Assembly: GCA_016185425.1 (NCBI GenBank)
Contig: JACPNQ010000020.1
Location: 118,893 to 182,892 of the forward strand
Length of the DNA: 64,000 nt
Source of the DNA: Acidobacteriota bacterium
GTDB lineage: Bacteria; Acidobacteriota; Terriglobia; Bryobacterales; Bryobacteraceae
Reading direction: 5' to 3'
Shown here: piece by piece, positions 54,786 through 63,966 of the stretch
Position numbering within the stretch: position 1 is the stretch's first letter
How the letters are laid out: each line of letters starts with the position of its first letter
Made by a program: the position numbers and the translations under genes
The notes under the pieces: model-generated
The model's input: the letters and a program-made list of their open reading frames with translations, nothing else
Told to the model about the DNA's origin: nothing
Databases searched by the model: none

Positions 54786-55589
54786 CTATTCATGCTGCAA
54801 GGCAACCAGTGGATCGATGCGCGAAGCGCGGCGGGCAGGAACAAAACACGCCAGAGCCGCCACCGCCAGAAGGATGAGAGACACCAGCGCCACAGCCGGG
54901 ATATAGCCGGGCTGGAAGCCGTAGAGCAGCGTGGTCATCAAGCGCGCCGCGATGGCTGACAGTACCAAACCAATGGCCAGGCCGGAGAGTGTTAACGCCA
55001 GGCCGCGTCTGCCGAAGGAGAGCAATATGCCGGTGGGAGTCGCACCTAATGCCATACGCACTCCGATTTCATTGGTGCGTTGCGTCACAGCATAGGAGAG
55101 CACCCCGTACAATCCAAGCGACGCGAGTAACAGCGCCAGCAGGGCGGCAGTGCCCAAGAGCGTTGTATTCTGCGACGGCGCGGACAACTGCACGCGCGCA
55201 ACCGGCTGGTTCTTATCAATGGACCAGATCGCTTCCCGAACCGCCGCGACAATCGAGGCCGGGTCGACCGATGTACGAACCACGATGCCGCTCGGTTTGT
55301 CCCCGCTTTGGTCCGCCTGTTCATGCGGGCGATAGATCGTCGGCTTCAAGTCTTTCGACACGCCGCGATCGCGAATTTCCTTCACTATGCCAGCAATCGT
55401 GTACCAGTAGCTCCAAGCGGCGAACGTCCTGGATAGTTGCGATTCGCGAAGGACTCGTTGACGATGGCGACGGGCGATTCCGACCTTCGGCCGGATGCGT
55501 CAAAGAATCGGCCCTCGTGCAGACGCGCGCCGACGGTGAGGAAGTAGTCGCGGTGGTCCGAGTTCTTTGATACGTTTCCAAACGCTCAT
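54786..55589 (-). pseudogene. Remnant of an ADOP-type permease gene
   Basis: From 55385 down to 54786 the frame encodes the C-terminal part of a MacB/FtsX permease: AVTQRTNEIGVRMALGATPTG and the last helices ending in DPLVALQHE. Immediately upstream, in another frame, lies NSDHRDYFLTVGARLHEG followed by VAIVNESFANRNYPG, the periplasmic-core region that precedes it in intact ADOPs, but a frameshift near 55420 separates the two. Further upstream an ATG at 55589 with a GGAGAG ribosome site begins MSVWKRIKEL, an N-terminus-like sequence in the same frame as the C-terminal part. Most of the gene between the N-terminus and the core is missing. Dead copy. Confidence 0.7.
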
Positions 55590-55665
55590 ATCAACTCTCC
55601 GCCCGGGCAGCCAGGCCCGATTCATGCTCGATGTTGTACCCTAATTGGTAGACTCTCTACCATCG

Positions 55666-56676
55666 TCACGAGCGCGGTTTATTGGAGTTGGGGTTCCACG
55701 TCCCCCGAGGCTTGAGCTCGTTCACGTCGATCGTCTGTCTGGACAGTCGCATCTGCGCATCGCCGGCCTCGATCTCACTGGCTCGCTTCTCCATGGCCCG
55801 CGCCTCCGCCTTCCTGTGCGTCCGCCGTAGAATCGCCGCATAGAGAGTAAGTGTTTGCGCCGTTCTCGGATGGGTGGGGCCGAAACGGAACTCCGCCGCG
55901 GCCAAGGCCTGCCTGCCAGCGGATTCCGCTTCGACAGGAAGACTGCCACTCCAGAAGCTCGTTGCCAGATCCAGGAGGAGCATTGGCGCCAGATCAAGCA
56001 CATTGCGGGACTGCTCCCAGATCATCCGGGCTCGCTGGAATAAGTCATCCGCTTCGGCGTGCCGTCCCGTTTTCCTGCAGATGACCCCCAGGTTACTCGC
56101 CGCAACGGCAGTTTTCAGTGGATCGTTGGCCAAGTGGCCCGGGACCGCCAGAAATTGGCGGTACGCCGCGCCGGCTTCCGTCCAGCGATTCTGGTTCAAA
56201 TGCAGAGTACCCAGGTTATAAAACAACTGAGCCGCCTCCGGGTGGCTCGTGCCGATCGCTGCGATCTGGATGTCCGCTGAGCGTATCAGAACCCGTTCCG
56301 CTTCCGCCCGTTTCCGGGCATCCCAAAGAAGAGAAGCCAGATTGTTCAGTGTCCTGGCCAGCTCCATACGATGCCTATCTCCGGCTCGCTCCCACTCCGC
56401 GATCGAACGGCGGTAGTGCCGGTTCGCATCGGCGAAGCGGCGCTGGTCCTGGCACACCGAACCGAGGTTGTTGTAGATGTAGGCCAGACCGTCTGCGTGA
56501 AGGCGTGATTCATCCTTGAGAATCTCCAACAACACCTGCTCGGCCTCGCGCAGCTTTCCCACATCCTGGAGCCGTTCCGACGTTTCGATGGCCTGGCGCC
56601 AGGCGACAGTCCCGCCGGGCGTTGCGCCACCCATCAAAAGCAAACACGCACATACCATCAGCAGGTTTCTGAGCAT
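55666..56676 (-). CDS. Secreted TPR protein
   Basis: 336 residues. A signal peptide (MLRNLLMVCACLLLMGGA) is followed by tetratricopeptide repeats of the Kinesin-light-chain/TPR_12 type: GLAYIYNNLGSVCQDQRRFADAN, AQLFYNLGTLHLNQNRWTEAG and NLGVICRKTGRHAEADDLF, in about six units. It is convergent-side neighbour of the dead permease and divergent from the sigma factor gene, with about 70 bases between. In Acidobacteria such TPR proteins often accompany sigma/kinase loci; a role there is inference. Confidence 0.82.
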   Translation of the reverse strand: MLRNLLMVCACLLLMGGATPGGTVAWRQAIETSERLQDVGKLREAEQVLLEILKDESRLHADGLAYIYNNLGSVCQDQRRFADANRHYRRSIAEWERAGDRHRMELARTLNNLASLLWDARKRAEAERVLIRSADIQIAAIGTSHPEAAQLFYNLGTLHLNQNRWTEAGAAYRQFLAVPGHLANDPLKTAVAASNLGVICRKTGRHAEADDLFQRARMIWEQSRNVLDLAPMLLLDLATSFWSGSLPVEAESAGRQALAAAEFRFGPTHPRTAQTLTLYAAILRRTHRKAEARAMEKRASEIEAGDAQMRLSRQTIDVNELKPRGTWNPNSNKPRS

Positions 56677-56747
56677 TGGATTCCCCTTTCACTGCCGCAA
56701 TGCGCAAATCCGCTCCTGCGGACACAACCGGTTCCGGATTTTTTAGA

Positions 56748-57326
56748 ATGGAGAATCCGCGAGCAATGGCCAGCGTCACTCACCTGTTGATTCAATGGAG
56801 TCACGGAGATCCGGGCAGCCGGGATGAGCTGTTCCGCATTGTGCAGCAGGAGCTCCATCGAATCGCGGATCGCTATATGCGGCGTGAGCGGCCAGACCAC
56901 ACGCTGCAGACCACGGCTCTGGTCAACGAAGCATACCTGCGCCTGATCGAACAACCGCAGATGAACTGGCAGAACCGCGCCCACTTCTATGCCATCTCTG
57001 CCCGTGTGATGCGGCAGATTCTGGTGGACCACGCCCGCAGGACGGGGTCGGTCAAACGCGGTGGAGAGCGTTTCCACGTGCCGTTCGATGAGGCCTTAGT
57101 GTTCTCGCCGGAGAAGTCGTCGGAATTACTGGCCTTGGACGAAGCCCTCAAGCGGCTGGCGGAAAAAGACGCAAGGAAAGCGGAGATCGTGGAACTGAGG
57201 TACTTCGGAGGGCTGGATGTGGAAGAGGTTGCCGAGGCGCTACGGGTTCACCCGAATACTGTGATTCGCGATTGGGCCCTCGCGAAGGCATGGTTAAAAC
57301 GGGAGATGTCGCCGGAAAACTTGTGA
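56748..57326 (+). CDS. ECF-type sigma factor (TIGR02999-like)
   Basis: 192 residues from ATG 56748 (ATG 56766, MASVTHLLIQW, is also possible). ELFRIVQQELHRIADRYMRRERPDHTLQTTALVNEAYLRL covers region 2, and region 4 ends with VEEVAEALRVHPNTVIRDWALAKAWLKRE, a helix-turn-helix. The HTLQTTALVNEAYLRL motif is typical of the acidobacterial/planctomycete family often next to a protein kinase. Its stop is 5 bases from the convergent kinase stop. A cognate anti-sigma factor is not seen. Confidence 0.9.
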   Translation: MENPRAMASVTHLLIQWSHGDPGSRDELFRIVQQELHRIADRYMRRERPDHTLQTTALVNEAYLRLIEQPQMNWQNRAHFYAISARVMRQILVDHARRTGSVKRGGERFHVPFDEALVFSPEKSSELLALDEALKRLAEKDARKAEIVELRYFGGLDVEEVAEALRVHPNTVIRDWALAKAWLKREMSPENL

Positions 57327-57331
57327 GCGGC

Positions 57332-60040
57332 CTACCGCCGCGCGGGGTGGTAGTGCCACATGGCCCCGAAAAACGGTCCGCCTAACGCCGCGATCTGACC
57401 TTCCGGAGTCCACGCCGGAGCCCAAATCTCGCCATGAAACCGCAGTGGAATTCGCGTGACGGTACGGCGCGCCGGATCGAAAAGCGCCGCGCTGAAGAAT
57501 AGCGAGTCGGCGGAAGCCACCTCAAACAGCATGCGGCCGCGCGCGTCGACGGCATTCGCCGGAGGATTGTCTACAGTCAGCCTCCACTCTTTCGGAATCG
57601 GGACGGTCTCCGTTGCCCCTCCCGCTACCGGTACCCGCACCAGCAGGGCCGGACTCTTGGCCATCTGCTTCACATAGAGGTAGCGTCCGCGCGGATCCAG
57701 CGATAACTGGTTGCCGTCGATCACCCTTCGCGGCTGGGCAGACCCAGTCAAGGCAAGCGACCACACCGCTCCGCCCGAGGCATAGTACAGCGTCCCGTCA
57801 TCGGGCGAAAGAGCCATGCTGCGAATATTCGCCGCGGGCATTGGAACCCGCTTGAGGATTCGCCCGTCACGCACGGAGGCGATCGCAATCTGGCGCTTCG
57901 GACCGGTTCCGATCATGCACGCCAAGCCGCCGCCTCCGGATAATGCAAACGGCACTCCGGTCTCCTCGGCCGTTTGAACCAACGGGCGCGTCTCCCCTGT
58001 TCCAGTACTCACCAGCAGCCGCGACTTGCCGGCGACAATCGACGGACGGATGAAGCGGTCGCCGCTCAGTGAACCGAAGTCGGCGACACCGAGATCCTGC
58101 ATCACGAACTGTCTAGGGTCGCCTCCGTCAACGGCAAAGCGTAGCAGGAGCGCGGCGTTGCGCGCGGTACCAACAAAGATCGACCCGTCTTGTCCGGCAT
58201 CCAGGGATCGGACGATGTTATCGCCAGGCAGCGAGAAAAGGACTTCGGCCGGACGGGAATCGTCGCGGGAGACTTTGACGACCTGCACCAGATCCTCCGC
58301 ACGCGCGGTAGTGACCATTCCTGTGCCATCGGGCATCGCAGCCACCGGCCCGCCGGTTTTCAGCGCGGCACCGGCCACGCGAGCCTTTCCCGTCGCCAAA
58401 TCGAGCACGTGCAGCCCGGTCGGCCCGGACACGGTTTCCGAGTAGCCCTGAAATGCAATCTCACGGCCCCCAGGCAGCACAGTGACCGGAAAATTTCCCA
58501 CCGGCGCCAGGAACGCGGGCAATGCATCAATTCGCCCCGACTCGGGCCAGAACCGGTGCAACTGCAAGTGCCCCTCAGTGCCGATCTTCGCCACAATCAG
58601 GCTCCCGTCCGGCAGCGGCAGCCCGCCGGCCGCGTTTGCCAGGATCAGACTCGGCTCTCCGCCCAGCGTCGGCACCGAGTAGACGCCTTGCGGCCGTGTG
58701 TAATGCCTCGAATAGTAGATCTTTGAACCATCGGGCGACCATGCCAGTTCGTTCGCCCATCCCGACTCCGTCTGGTTTGTCAGGACCGTCCAACTGCTTC
58801 CATCGGACTTCATTACGGCAACCTGCAGCAGATCGCCCACCAGCGTTAGAAATGCCACCAGTTGTTTATCCGGAGAGATGCGCGGACACATCCCAGTAGA
58901 AGCTCCGCCGAGCCGCGTGGCTGCCCATGATGGCGCCGGCGAACTCCCGAAACGTTGCCAGAACAACCCGCCTGCCAGGACAATGGCGGCCGCGGCTCCG
59001 GCGGGAAGCCAGCGAAGGAATTGGCGGTGTGCCGATCGCGCAGTGACCGGCGAGACGCGGGGCGTGCCTGGTTGGGCGATCCAGAGCAGCTCGTCGTGGA
59101 GATCGGCTGCCGTCTGCCAACGGGCGTCGGGATCTTTGGCGAGGCATTTGCTCACCACACGGTCGAGCGCGGCTGGGATGGACGGTTGTACGGAGGAAAG
59201 TGCCGGCGGCTCCTCTTTCAAGATCGCGGAAATCAGGCTGGCCGGGCTCGACGCACCAAATGCCGGGCTGCCGGAAATCATTTCATAGAGGACCAGCCCG
59301 AACGCATAGATGTCGCTGCGGGAATCCGCCGGTTTGCCTTCCACTTGTTCCGGCGCCATGTATCGCAGCGTCCCCGGAATGTTGTTTTCTTTCGAGAGGT
59401 TGTCGCCTGTCGCAGCGAGCTTTGCCAGCCCGAAGTCGAGCAGTTTCACGCCGGTCTTGGTGACGAGAACATTGGCAGGCTTGAAATCGCGGTGCACCAC
59501 TCCCTTACTGTGCGCGGCATGGAGCGCATCGGCCGCCTGCGCGCCGTAGTGCAAGGCAAGCGGCAACGGCAACGGCCCTCGCAACGGCTGTCCTTCGAGG
59601 TACTCCATCACAAGGTAATCGGGGCCGACATCGTAGAGAGTGCAGATGTTCGGGTGATTGAGAGCGGCGATTGCCCGGGCCTCGCGTTCAAAGCGCTCAC
59701 CGAACCGCTCGCGGCATACCTTCACCGCCACCGTGCGATTGAGCCGGGTATCGCGGGCTTTGTAGACCTCACCCATCCCGCCGGCGCCGATGAGATCGAC
59801 GATCTGGAACCTGCCCACCATTTTGCCGGGAGCCAACCGGGCCGGCGGCGCGGCCAGAGAGGCTAGAGGCGACCCTTCCAGAAAGCCGTCTTTCGAATCC
59901 GCGTGATCGAGGAGTTCGAGCACCTCGCGGCGGGATTGCTCGTCATCGGGACAGGCGTCCCGCAGGTACGCCGCGCGGTTCTCGCGTGGCTGCGCCAGGG
60001 CTGCCTGGAACAACTCCTCGACTCGGCTCCAATTGTCCAC
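57332..60040 (-). CDS. Ser/Thr protein kinase with C-terminal beta-propeller
   Basis: 902 residues from GTG 60040. An N-terminal segment (about 1-75) precedes a Hanks-type kinase domain (about 75-345): GAGGMGEVYKARD glycine loop, AVKVC lysine, VVHRDFKPANVLV catalytic loop, LLDFGLAK magnesium loop and MAPEQVEGKPADSRSD. A transmembrane helix follows (about 355, AGAAAAIVLAGGLFW). The C-terminal half is a PD40/TolB-like beta-propeller with repeats such as ISPDKQLVAFLT, AWSPDGSKIYYSR and ALSPDDGTLYYASGG. Adjacent sigma factor and TPR genes suggest a signalling locus. Target unknown. Confidence 0.93.
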   Translation of the reverse strand: MDNWSRVEELFQAALAQPRENRAAYLRDACPDDEQSRREVLELLDHADSKDGFLEGSPLASLAAPPARLAPGKMVGRFQIVDLIGAGGMGEVYKARDTRLNRTVAVKVCRERFGERFEREARAIAALNHPNICTLYDVGPDYLVMEYLEGQPLRGPLPLPLALHYGAQAADALHAAHSKGVVHRDFKPANVLVTKTGVKLLDFGLAKLAATGDNLSKENNIPGTLRYMAPEQVEGKPADSRSDIYAFGLVLYEMISGSPAFGASSPASLISAILKEEPPALSSVQPSIPAALDRVVSKCLAKDPDARWQTAADLHDELLWIAQPGTPRVSPVTARSAHRQFLRWLPAGAAAAIVLAGGLFWQRFGSSPAPSWAATRLGGASTGMCPRISPDKQLVAFLTLVGDLLQVAVMKSDGSSWTVLTNQTESGWANELAWSPDGSKIYYSRHYTRPQGVYSVPTLGGEPSLILANAAGGLPLPDGSLIVAKIGTEGHLQLHRFWPESGRIDALPAFLAPVGNFPVTVLPGGREIAFQGYSETVSGPTGLHVLDLATGKARVAGAALKTGGPVAAMPDGTGMVTTARAEDLVQVVKVSRDDSRPAEVLFSLPGDNIVRSLDAGQDGSIFVGTARNAALLLRFAVDGGDPRQFVMQDLGVADFGSLSGDRFIRPSIVAGKSRLLVSTGTGETRPLVQTAEETGVPFALSGGGGLACMIGTGPKRQIAIASVRDGRILKRVPMPAANIRSMALSPDDGTLYYASGGAVWSLALTGSAQPRRVIDGNQLSLDPRGRYLYVKQMAKSPALLVRVPVAGGATETVPIPKEWRLTVDNPPANAVDARGRMLFEVASADSLFFSAALFDPARRTVTRIPLRFHGEIWAPAWTPEGQIAALGGPFFGAMWHYHPARR

Positions 60041-60103
60041 AGGTGATCACGCAACATTGTACTGGAAGCGTGACGGGACTCGACCGTGAGAACAGGGAGA
60101 TGC

Positions 60104-60559
60104 CTACTGCCGGTCGTACACGGCCGTGATCTTCGCCTGGCGGCCTCTGCTATCGGTTCCCTCGAAAGTGATCGTCATCGTCTTGCCGTCTTTCGCCACC
60201 ACGCGCCGGTTCGTCCCGATCACGCGGTTAGCGTGCTTCATTACGGATTCCGAGGTATATTCATCGATCCTCTGCAATTCGATCGCATCGCTGGTTTGCG
60301 ATCCCGTTACGGGCTGTGCCTTGCCGTCGTAGTTTACCGGATGTTCGACGACGGTCACTTGCCCGTCGATCGATACCGTTCGGATCGTGACTTTGATCCC
60401 ATCCCCTTTCGCCTCGTATACCCGCGTCTGGCTCTTCGGAGCGGGACCGGGCAAGTAGGTGGACTTCTCGACATTGAGCTTCCACTTCCCGAGCACGGGA
60501 TCGGAAGCCCAAAGAATTGACGCCATGCCGCAAAGGACAACGGCTGCTACGTATCGCAT
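60104..60559 (-). CDS. Secreted protein of unknown function
   Basis: 151 residues. ATG 60559 has GGAGGAGG upstream. Signal peptide MRYVAAVVLCGMASILWA, then a beta-rich protein beginning DPVLGKWKLNVEKSTYLPGP, a segment with the conserved WKLN pattern of a small family common in Acidobacteria, and ending TITFEGTDSRGRQAKITAVYDR. Probably a small beta-barrel-like periplasmic protein. No catalytic motif. Confidence 0.75.
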   Translation of the reverse strand: MRYVAAVVLCGMASILWASDPVLGKWKLNVEKSTYLPGPAPKSQTRVYEAKGDGIKVTIRTVSIDGQVTVVEHPVNYDGKAQPVTGSQTSDAIELQRIDEYTSESVMKHANRVIGTNRRVVAKDGKTMTITFEGTDSRGRQAKITAVYDRQ

Positions 60560-60594
60560 ACGATGCCTCCTCCATGAATCGATCTCAAAGAGAG

Positions 60595-60610
60595 GCCTGC
60601 ATTCGCAGGC
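60595..60610. other. Short hairpin between two minus-strand genes
   Basis: GCCTGC-ATTC-GCAGGC is a perfect 6-bp stem with a 4-base loop, located after the cytochrome gene stop (60657, minus). A T-run does not follow directly, so it is only a weak candidate terminator. Confidence 0.3.
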
Positions 60611-60656
60611 GTTGCCCTAACACTACACCACCGCACCGGAGAAAAGAAGGATGCTC

Positions 60657-61421
60657 CTAATTGCATCGGCCAGGGGTTTGGCCGGGGCCGCCTTCCAGGC
60701 ACGGGATCGCGCTTATGAATACGTACATGGCGGCGATCTGGCGATCCGTCATGTTTTGAAACGCCGGCCAGGGCATCACCTGAAGCTTTGAGCCGTCGAA
60801 CGGCGGGACCCCAGGAGGGTTGAAAGGAGGAAGTCCAAGCAGGCAATTGGTGGTTATCGGAGGATTTGTGCTCAGTGTGCAGTTGGGGTGGGCATTGTCG
60901 AGGTCAACGCCTGTCCTGAGAATCCGCGTAAACTGCGAAAGCGTGAGGTCGCCCGCGGGCATCCCGGATTTACCCGGCGTCAGGTTTCGGGAGACGATGT
61001 GTACCGTTCCACCGGGACTCGGAAACGCTCCAAAATCGAAACCTCCACCCAGATAGGTAGCCGGGTTAATTTTCTTGACGCCGCCAAATGGGCCGTTTGG
61101 AGGTTTCAACAGGTAGGGATTCCCCTGGGGAGTGTACTGAGCTTCCGGGCCCGAGCTATGGCAACCGTTGCAGTCGCCGGACACATTGATCAGGTAGCTT
61201 CCCAGTCCGACCATGTCCGGGTCTTTGCCGGCCATGTTCAGTTGAATCCCATCGCTTGCGGCAATCGCGAGACCGATTTCGATCATCCGCTTTTCGTCCT
61301 GGGCGCCATTGTTATCGTTGGCTGCCCTTCCCGTCGTAGAAACAACCGACATTCCCAGAGCAAGGACGGCGACGAACGCCGTACCGGCCGTCACAGGCTT
61401 CAGCAATTTGTGTTGGAGCAT
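60657..61421 (-). CDS. Exported monohaem cytochrome c family protein
   Basis: 254 residues. GAGGAG lies about 8 bases before ATG 61421. A signal peptide (KLLKPVTAGTAFVAVLALG...TTGRA) precedes a c-type cytochrome with one haem motif (CNGCH near 85) and a likely distal Met in VMPWPAFQNMTDRQ. A C-terminal LSQFTRILRTGVDLDNAHPN segment and the QIAAMYVFISAIPCLEG pattern are typical of c-type dehydrogenase subunits. It probably passes electrons in the periplasm. Partner unknown. Confidence 0.82.
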   Translation of the reverse strand: MLQHKLLKPVTAGTAFVAVLALGMSVVSTTGRAANDNNGAQDEKRMIEIGLAIAASDGIQLNMAGKDPDMVGLGSYLINVSGDCNGCHSSGPEAQYTPQGNPYLLKPPNGPFGGVKKINPATYLGGGFDFGAFPSPGGTVHIVSRNLTPGKSGMPAGDLTLSQFTRILRTGVDLDNAHPNCTLSTNPPITTNCLLGLPPFNPPGVPPFDGSKLQVMPWPAFQNMTDRQIAAMYVFISAIPCLEGGPGQTPGRCN

Positions 61422-61575
61422 AGTTCACTCCTCCTAGAGAGTACCGAGGGAATTTTAATGCCGCTAAATTCACAAGGGAATGGAAATGTCGAGTACTGGT
61501 ACCATCAATTTGGCGCGCCGTTCCAGGTACAGGAAATCGTCGATGATAGGATGAGGCACGCGTCGAGTTCGAATC

Positions 61576-63855
61576 ATGTGGCCGGCAAAAACGAATACCG
61601 GTATCCTCCTGGGACTCCTCGCACTGGCGGCTTACGCGCTCACACAGGCGCCCGCCCAAACCCCGTCCACCGCATCCGCCTATGCGGCGCCCGAAACCTG
61701 CGCCGCCTGCCATCGAAGCATCTGGCAAACCTACCGGCAAACAGGCATGGGGCGGTCCTTCTCCCGTCCTTCTCCCGCGAATACCGTGGGAAACGAAACC
61801 GCGAACAATACCTTCTACCACAAGCCGTCGGACAGCTACTTCACCATGCTCCGGCGCGATGACAAATACTATCAGCGCCGCCACCAGATCGATCCCGCCG
61901 GCCGGCAGATCAACGTCATCGAAAAGCAGATCGACTACATCATGGGCTCGGGCGGCCACGCGCGCGCGTTCCTGCACCGGACCGCCCGCAACACTCTGGT
62001 CGAACTACCGTTGGCGTGGTACGCCGAAAAGGGCGGCTACTGGGGCATGAACCCGGGGTACGACCGCCCCGATCACGAAGGCTTCCGCCGCAAGATCTCC
62101 TACGACTGCATGTTCTGCCACAACGGATATCCGAAGATTCCGTCCGGGCATGACCAGTCTTTCGCCGAACCCGTCTATCTGGCTTCATTGCCGGAAGGAA
62201 TAGATTGCCAACGGTGCCACGGACCGGGGCGCGATCACGTGCGACTGGCGGAGAACGGGGCTAAGCTGGAGAGTATTCGCAAGGCTATCGTGAACCCGGC
62301 GCGGCTGAGCGCGGAGCGCCGCGAGGAGGTCTGCATCCAATGTCACCTGGAAACTACGAGTTTCGCTCTCCCCAACTCGATCCAGCGGTATGGCAAAGGC
62401 CCGTTTACTTACCGTCCTGGTGAACCGCTGAGCGACTACTGGCTCTTCTTCGACCACGCCGCCGGCACAGGGCACGACGACAAGTTCGAACTCGTCAATG
62501 CGGTCTACCGCATCCGGCGTTCGAAGTGCTTCCTGCAAAGCAACAATACGCTCCATTGCACTACCTGCCACAACCCGCACGACGTTCCCCGCGGCGCGCA
62601 GGCCACGCCGCACTACGACGCGGCCTGCCGCCAATGCCATAACTCCTCCTTCGATCGGATCGTCGCCGCCGGCAAGCACACCCGCTCAGCGGGTTGCGCC
62701 GAATGCCACATGCCGAAACGCCGCACCGAGGACGTCGTGCACGCGGTCGCCACCGACCACTTCATCCAGCGGCGCAAGCCCGCGGGCGATCTCCTGGCCG
62801 ATATTGCCGAGCGGCACGAATCCGGTGACAAGGCTTATCGCGGCGAGGTCGTACTCTACTATCCGGAAAAATTGCCGCCGCCGGACAATGATCTCTATCC
62901 CGCCGTCGCCCAGGTGGTCGAAAAGAGCAATCTGACAGACGGAATCAGCCGCCTCTCCGATGCCATCGAACGCCATGCTCCCCAACGAGCGGAGTTTTAC
63001 TACGAACTTGCCGAGGCGTGGCGAAACAGCGGGCAGCTCGCAAAAGCCCTGCCGCTTTACCGGGAGGCGGTGCAGCGAAACCCGAAATCCACTCCCGGCC
63101 TGCAGAAACTCGGTTCCGCGCTTAGACGTTCCGGACAACTTACAGAGGCCGTCGACGCCCTGAAACGCTCCGTCGCCGCGGCGCCCGATAACGCCTCGAA
63201 CTGGCACGAACTCGGACTCGCCTATCGCGCGCAAGGGAATATGCCAGAGGCACTAGCCGCCCTTCAAAAGGCCGCAGCATTGGATCCGGACATGCCCGAG
63301 TTGCACAGCAATCTGGGTATCGTCTGGTCGGCGGCGGGAGACCGGACACGGGCCGAAGCGGCCTTCCGCGAGGCCATCCGTATTCAACCGGACTACGTCG
63401 ACGCGCACAACAACCTGGGCAACCTACTCTCGGCGGCCGGCGATTTCAATCAGGCGCGCCATCACTTTGAGGTGGCACTCAAGCTCAGACCCGGCGATGC
63501 CACCACCCGTTATAACTTCGCCATGGCGCTCGGCCGCGCGCGCCAGTTCGACGAAGCGCAACAGCAGTTGGAAGCCTCGCTGCGAGCGGATCCCGAACAT
63601 GCCGATGCCCGTCAGCGTCTGGCGGAACTGCTGATGGCCAAGGGCCAAACGCAGGCGGCGCTCCCACACTATCGCGAACTGGTCCGCATCCAGCCTGAAT
63701 CGGGCCAGGCGCGCCTGGGCCTCGGCGCGGCGTTGGCGATGACTGGCGATGTCGCCGGCGCGCTTCCTCACCTCCAAAAGGCGGCCTCCTCCTCAGACCC
63801 CGCCACTCGCGAACAAGCGGCAGAGATCTTGCGGCAAATCGGAAACCGCCGCTAA
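61576..63855 (+). CDS. Seven-CxxCH cytochrome c fused to TPR domain
   Basis: 759 residues. A signal-like N-terminus (TNTGILLGLLALAAYALTQAPAQ) is followed by a multihaem region with seven CxxCH motifs, the first Cys at residues 42, 178, 211, 253, 328, 351 and 374 (CAACH, CMFCH, CQRCH, CIQCH, CTTCH, CRQCH, CAECH). From about 440 onward there are about eight TPRs (YYELAEAWRNSGQLAKALPLYREAV, YVDAHNNLGNLLSAAGDFNQA). The domain pair is seen in exported electron-transfer or assembly proteins; the redox partner is not known. It starts at ATG 61576 and stops before an IS110-type gene. Confidence 0.9.
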   Translation: MWPAKTNTGILLGLLALAAYALTQAPAQTPSTASAYAAPETCAACHRSIWQTYRQTGMGRSFSRPSPANTVGNETANNTFYHKPSDSYFTMLRRDDKYYQRRHQIDPAGRQINVIEKQIDYIMGSGGHARAFLHRTARNTLVELPLAWYAEKGGYWGMNPGYDRPDHEGFRRKISYDCMFCHNGYPKIPSGHDQSFAEPVYLASLPEGIDCQRCHGPGRDHVRLAENGAKLESIRKAIVNPARLSAERREEVCIQCHLETTSFALPNSIQRYGKGPFTYRPGEPLSDYWLFFDHAAGTGHDDKFELVNAVYRIRRSKCFLQSNNTLHCTTCHNPHDVPRGAQATPHYDAACRQCHNSSFDRIVAAGKHTRSAGCAECHMPKRRTEDVVHAVATDHFIQRRKPAGDLLADIAERHESGDKAYRGEVVLYYPEKLPPPDNDLYPAVAQVVEKSNLTDGISRLSDAIERHAPQRAEFYYELAEAWRNSGQLAKALPLYREAVQRNPKSTPGLQKLGSALRRSGQLTEAVDALKRSVAAAPDNASNWHELGLAYRAQGNMPEALAALQKAAALDPDMPELHSNLGIVWSAAGDRTRAEAAFREAIRIQPDYVDAHNNLGNLLSAAGDFNQARHHFEVALKLRPGDATTRYNFAMALGRARQFDEAQQQLEASLRADPEHADARQRLAELLMAKGQTQAALPHYRELVRIQPESGQARLGLGAALAMTGDVAGALPHLQKAASSSDPATREQAAEILRQIGNRR

Positions 63856-63966
63856 ACCAGCTAGTCACTATGGAGCGACCAACCGCCGAATCGCAGTAGC
63901 GCGGGTTACGCTGCGAGTAGGTGAAGCCAGCGGCGCAGAGCCGCATACGAAAGGAGCTGGTCGCAC

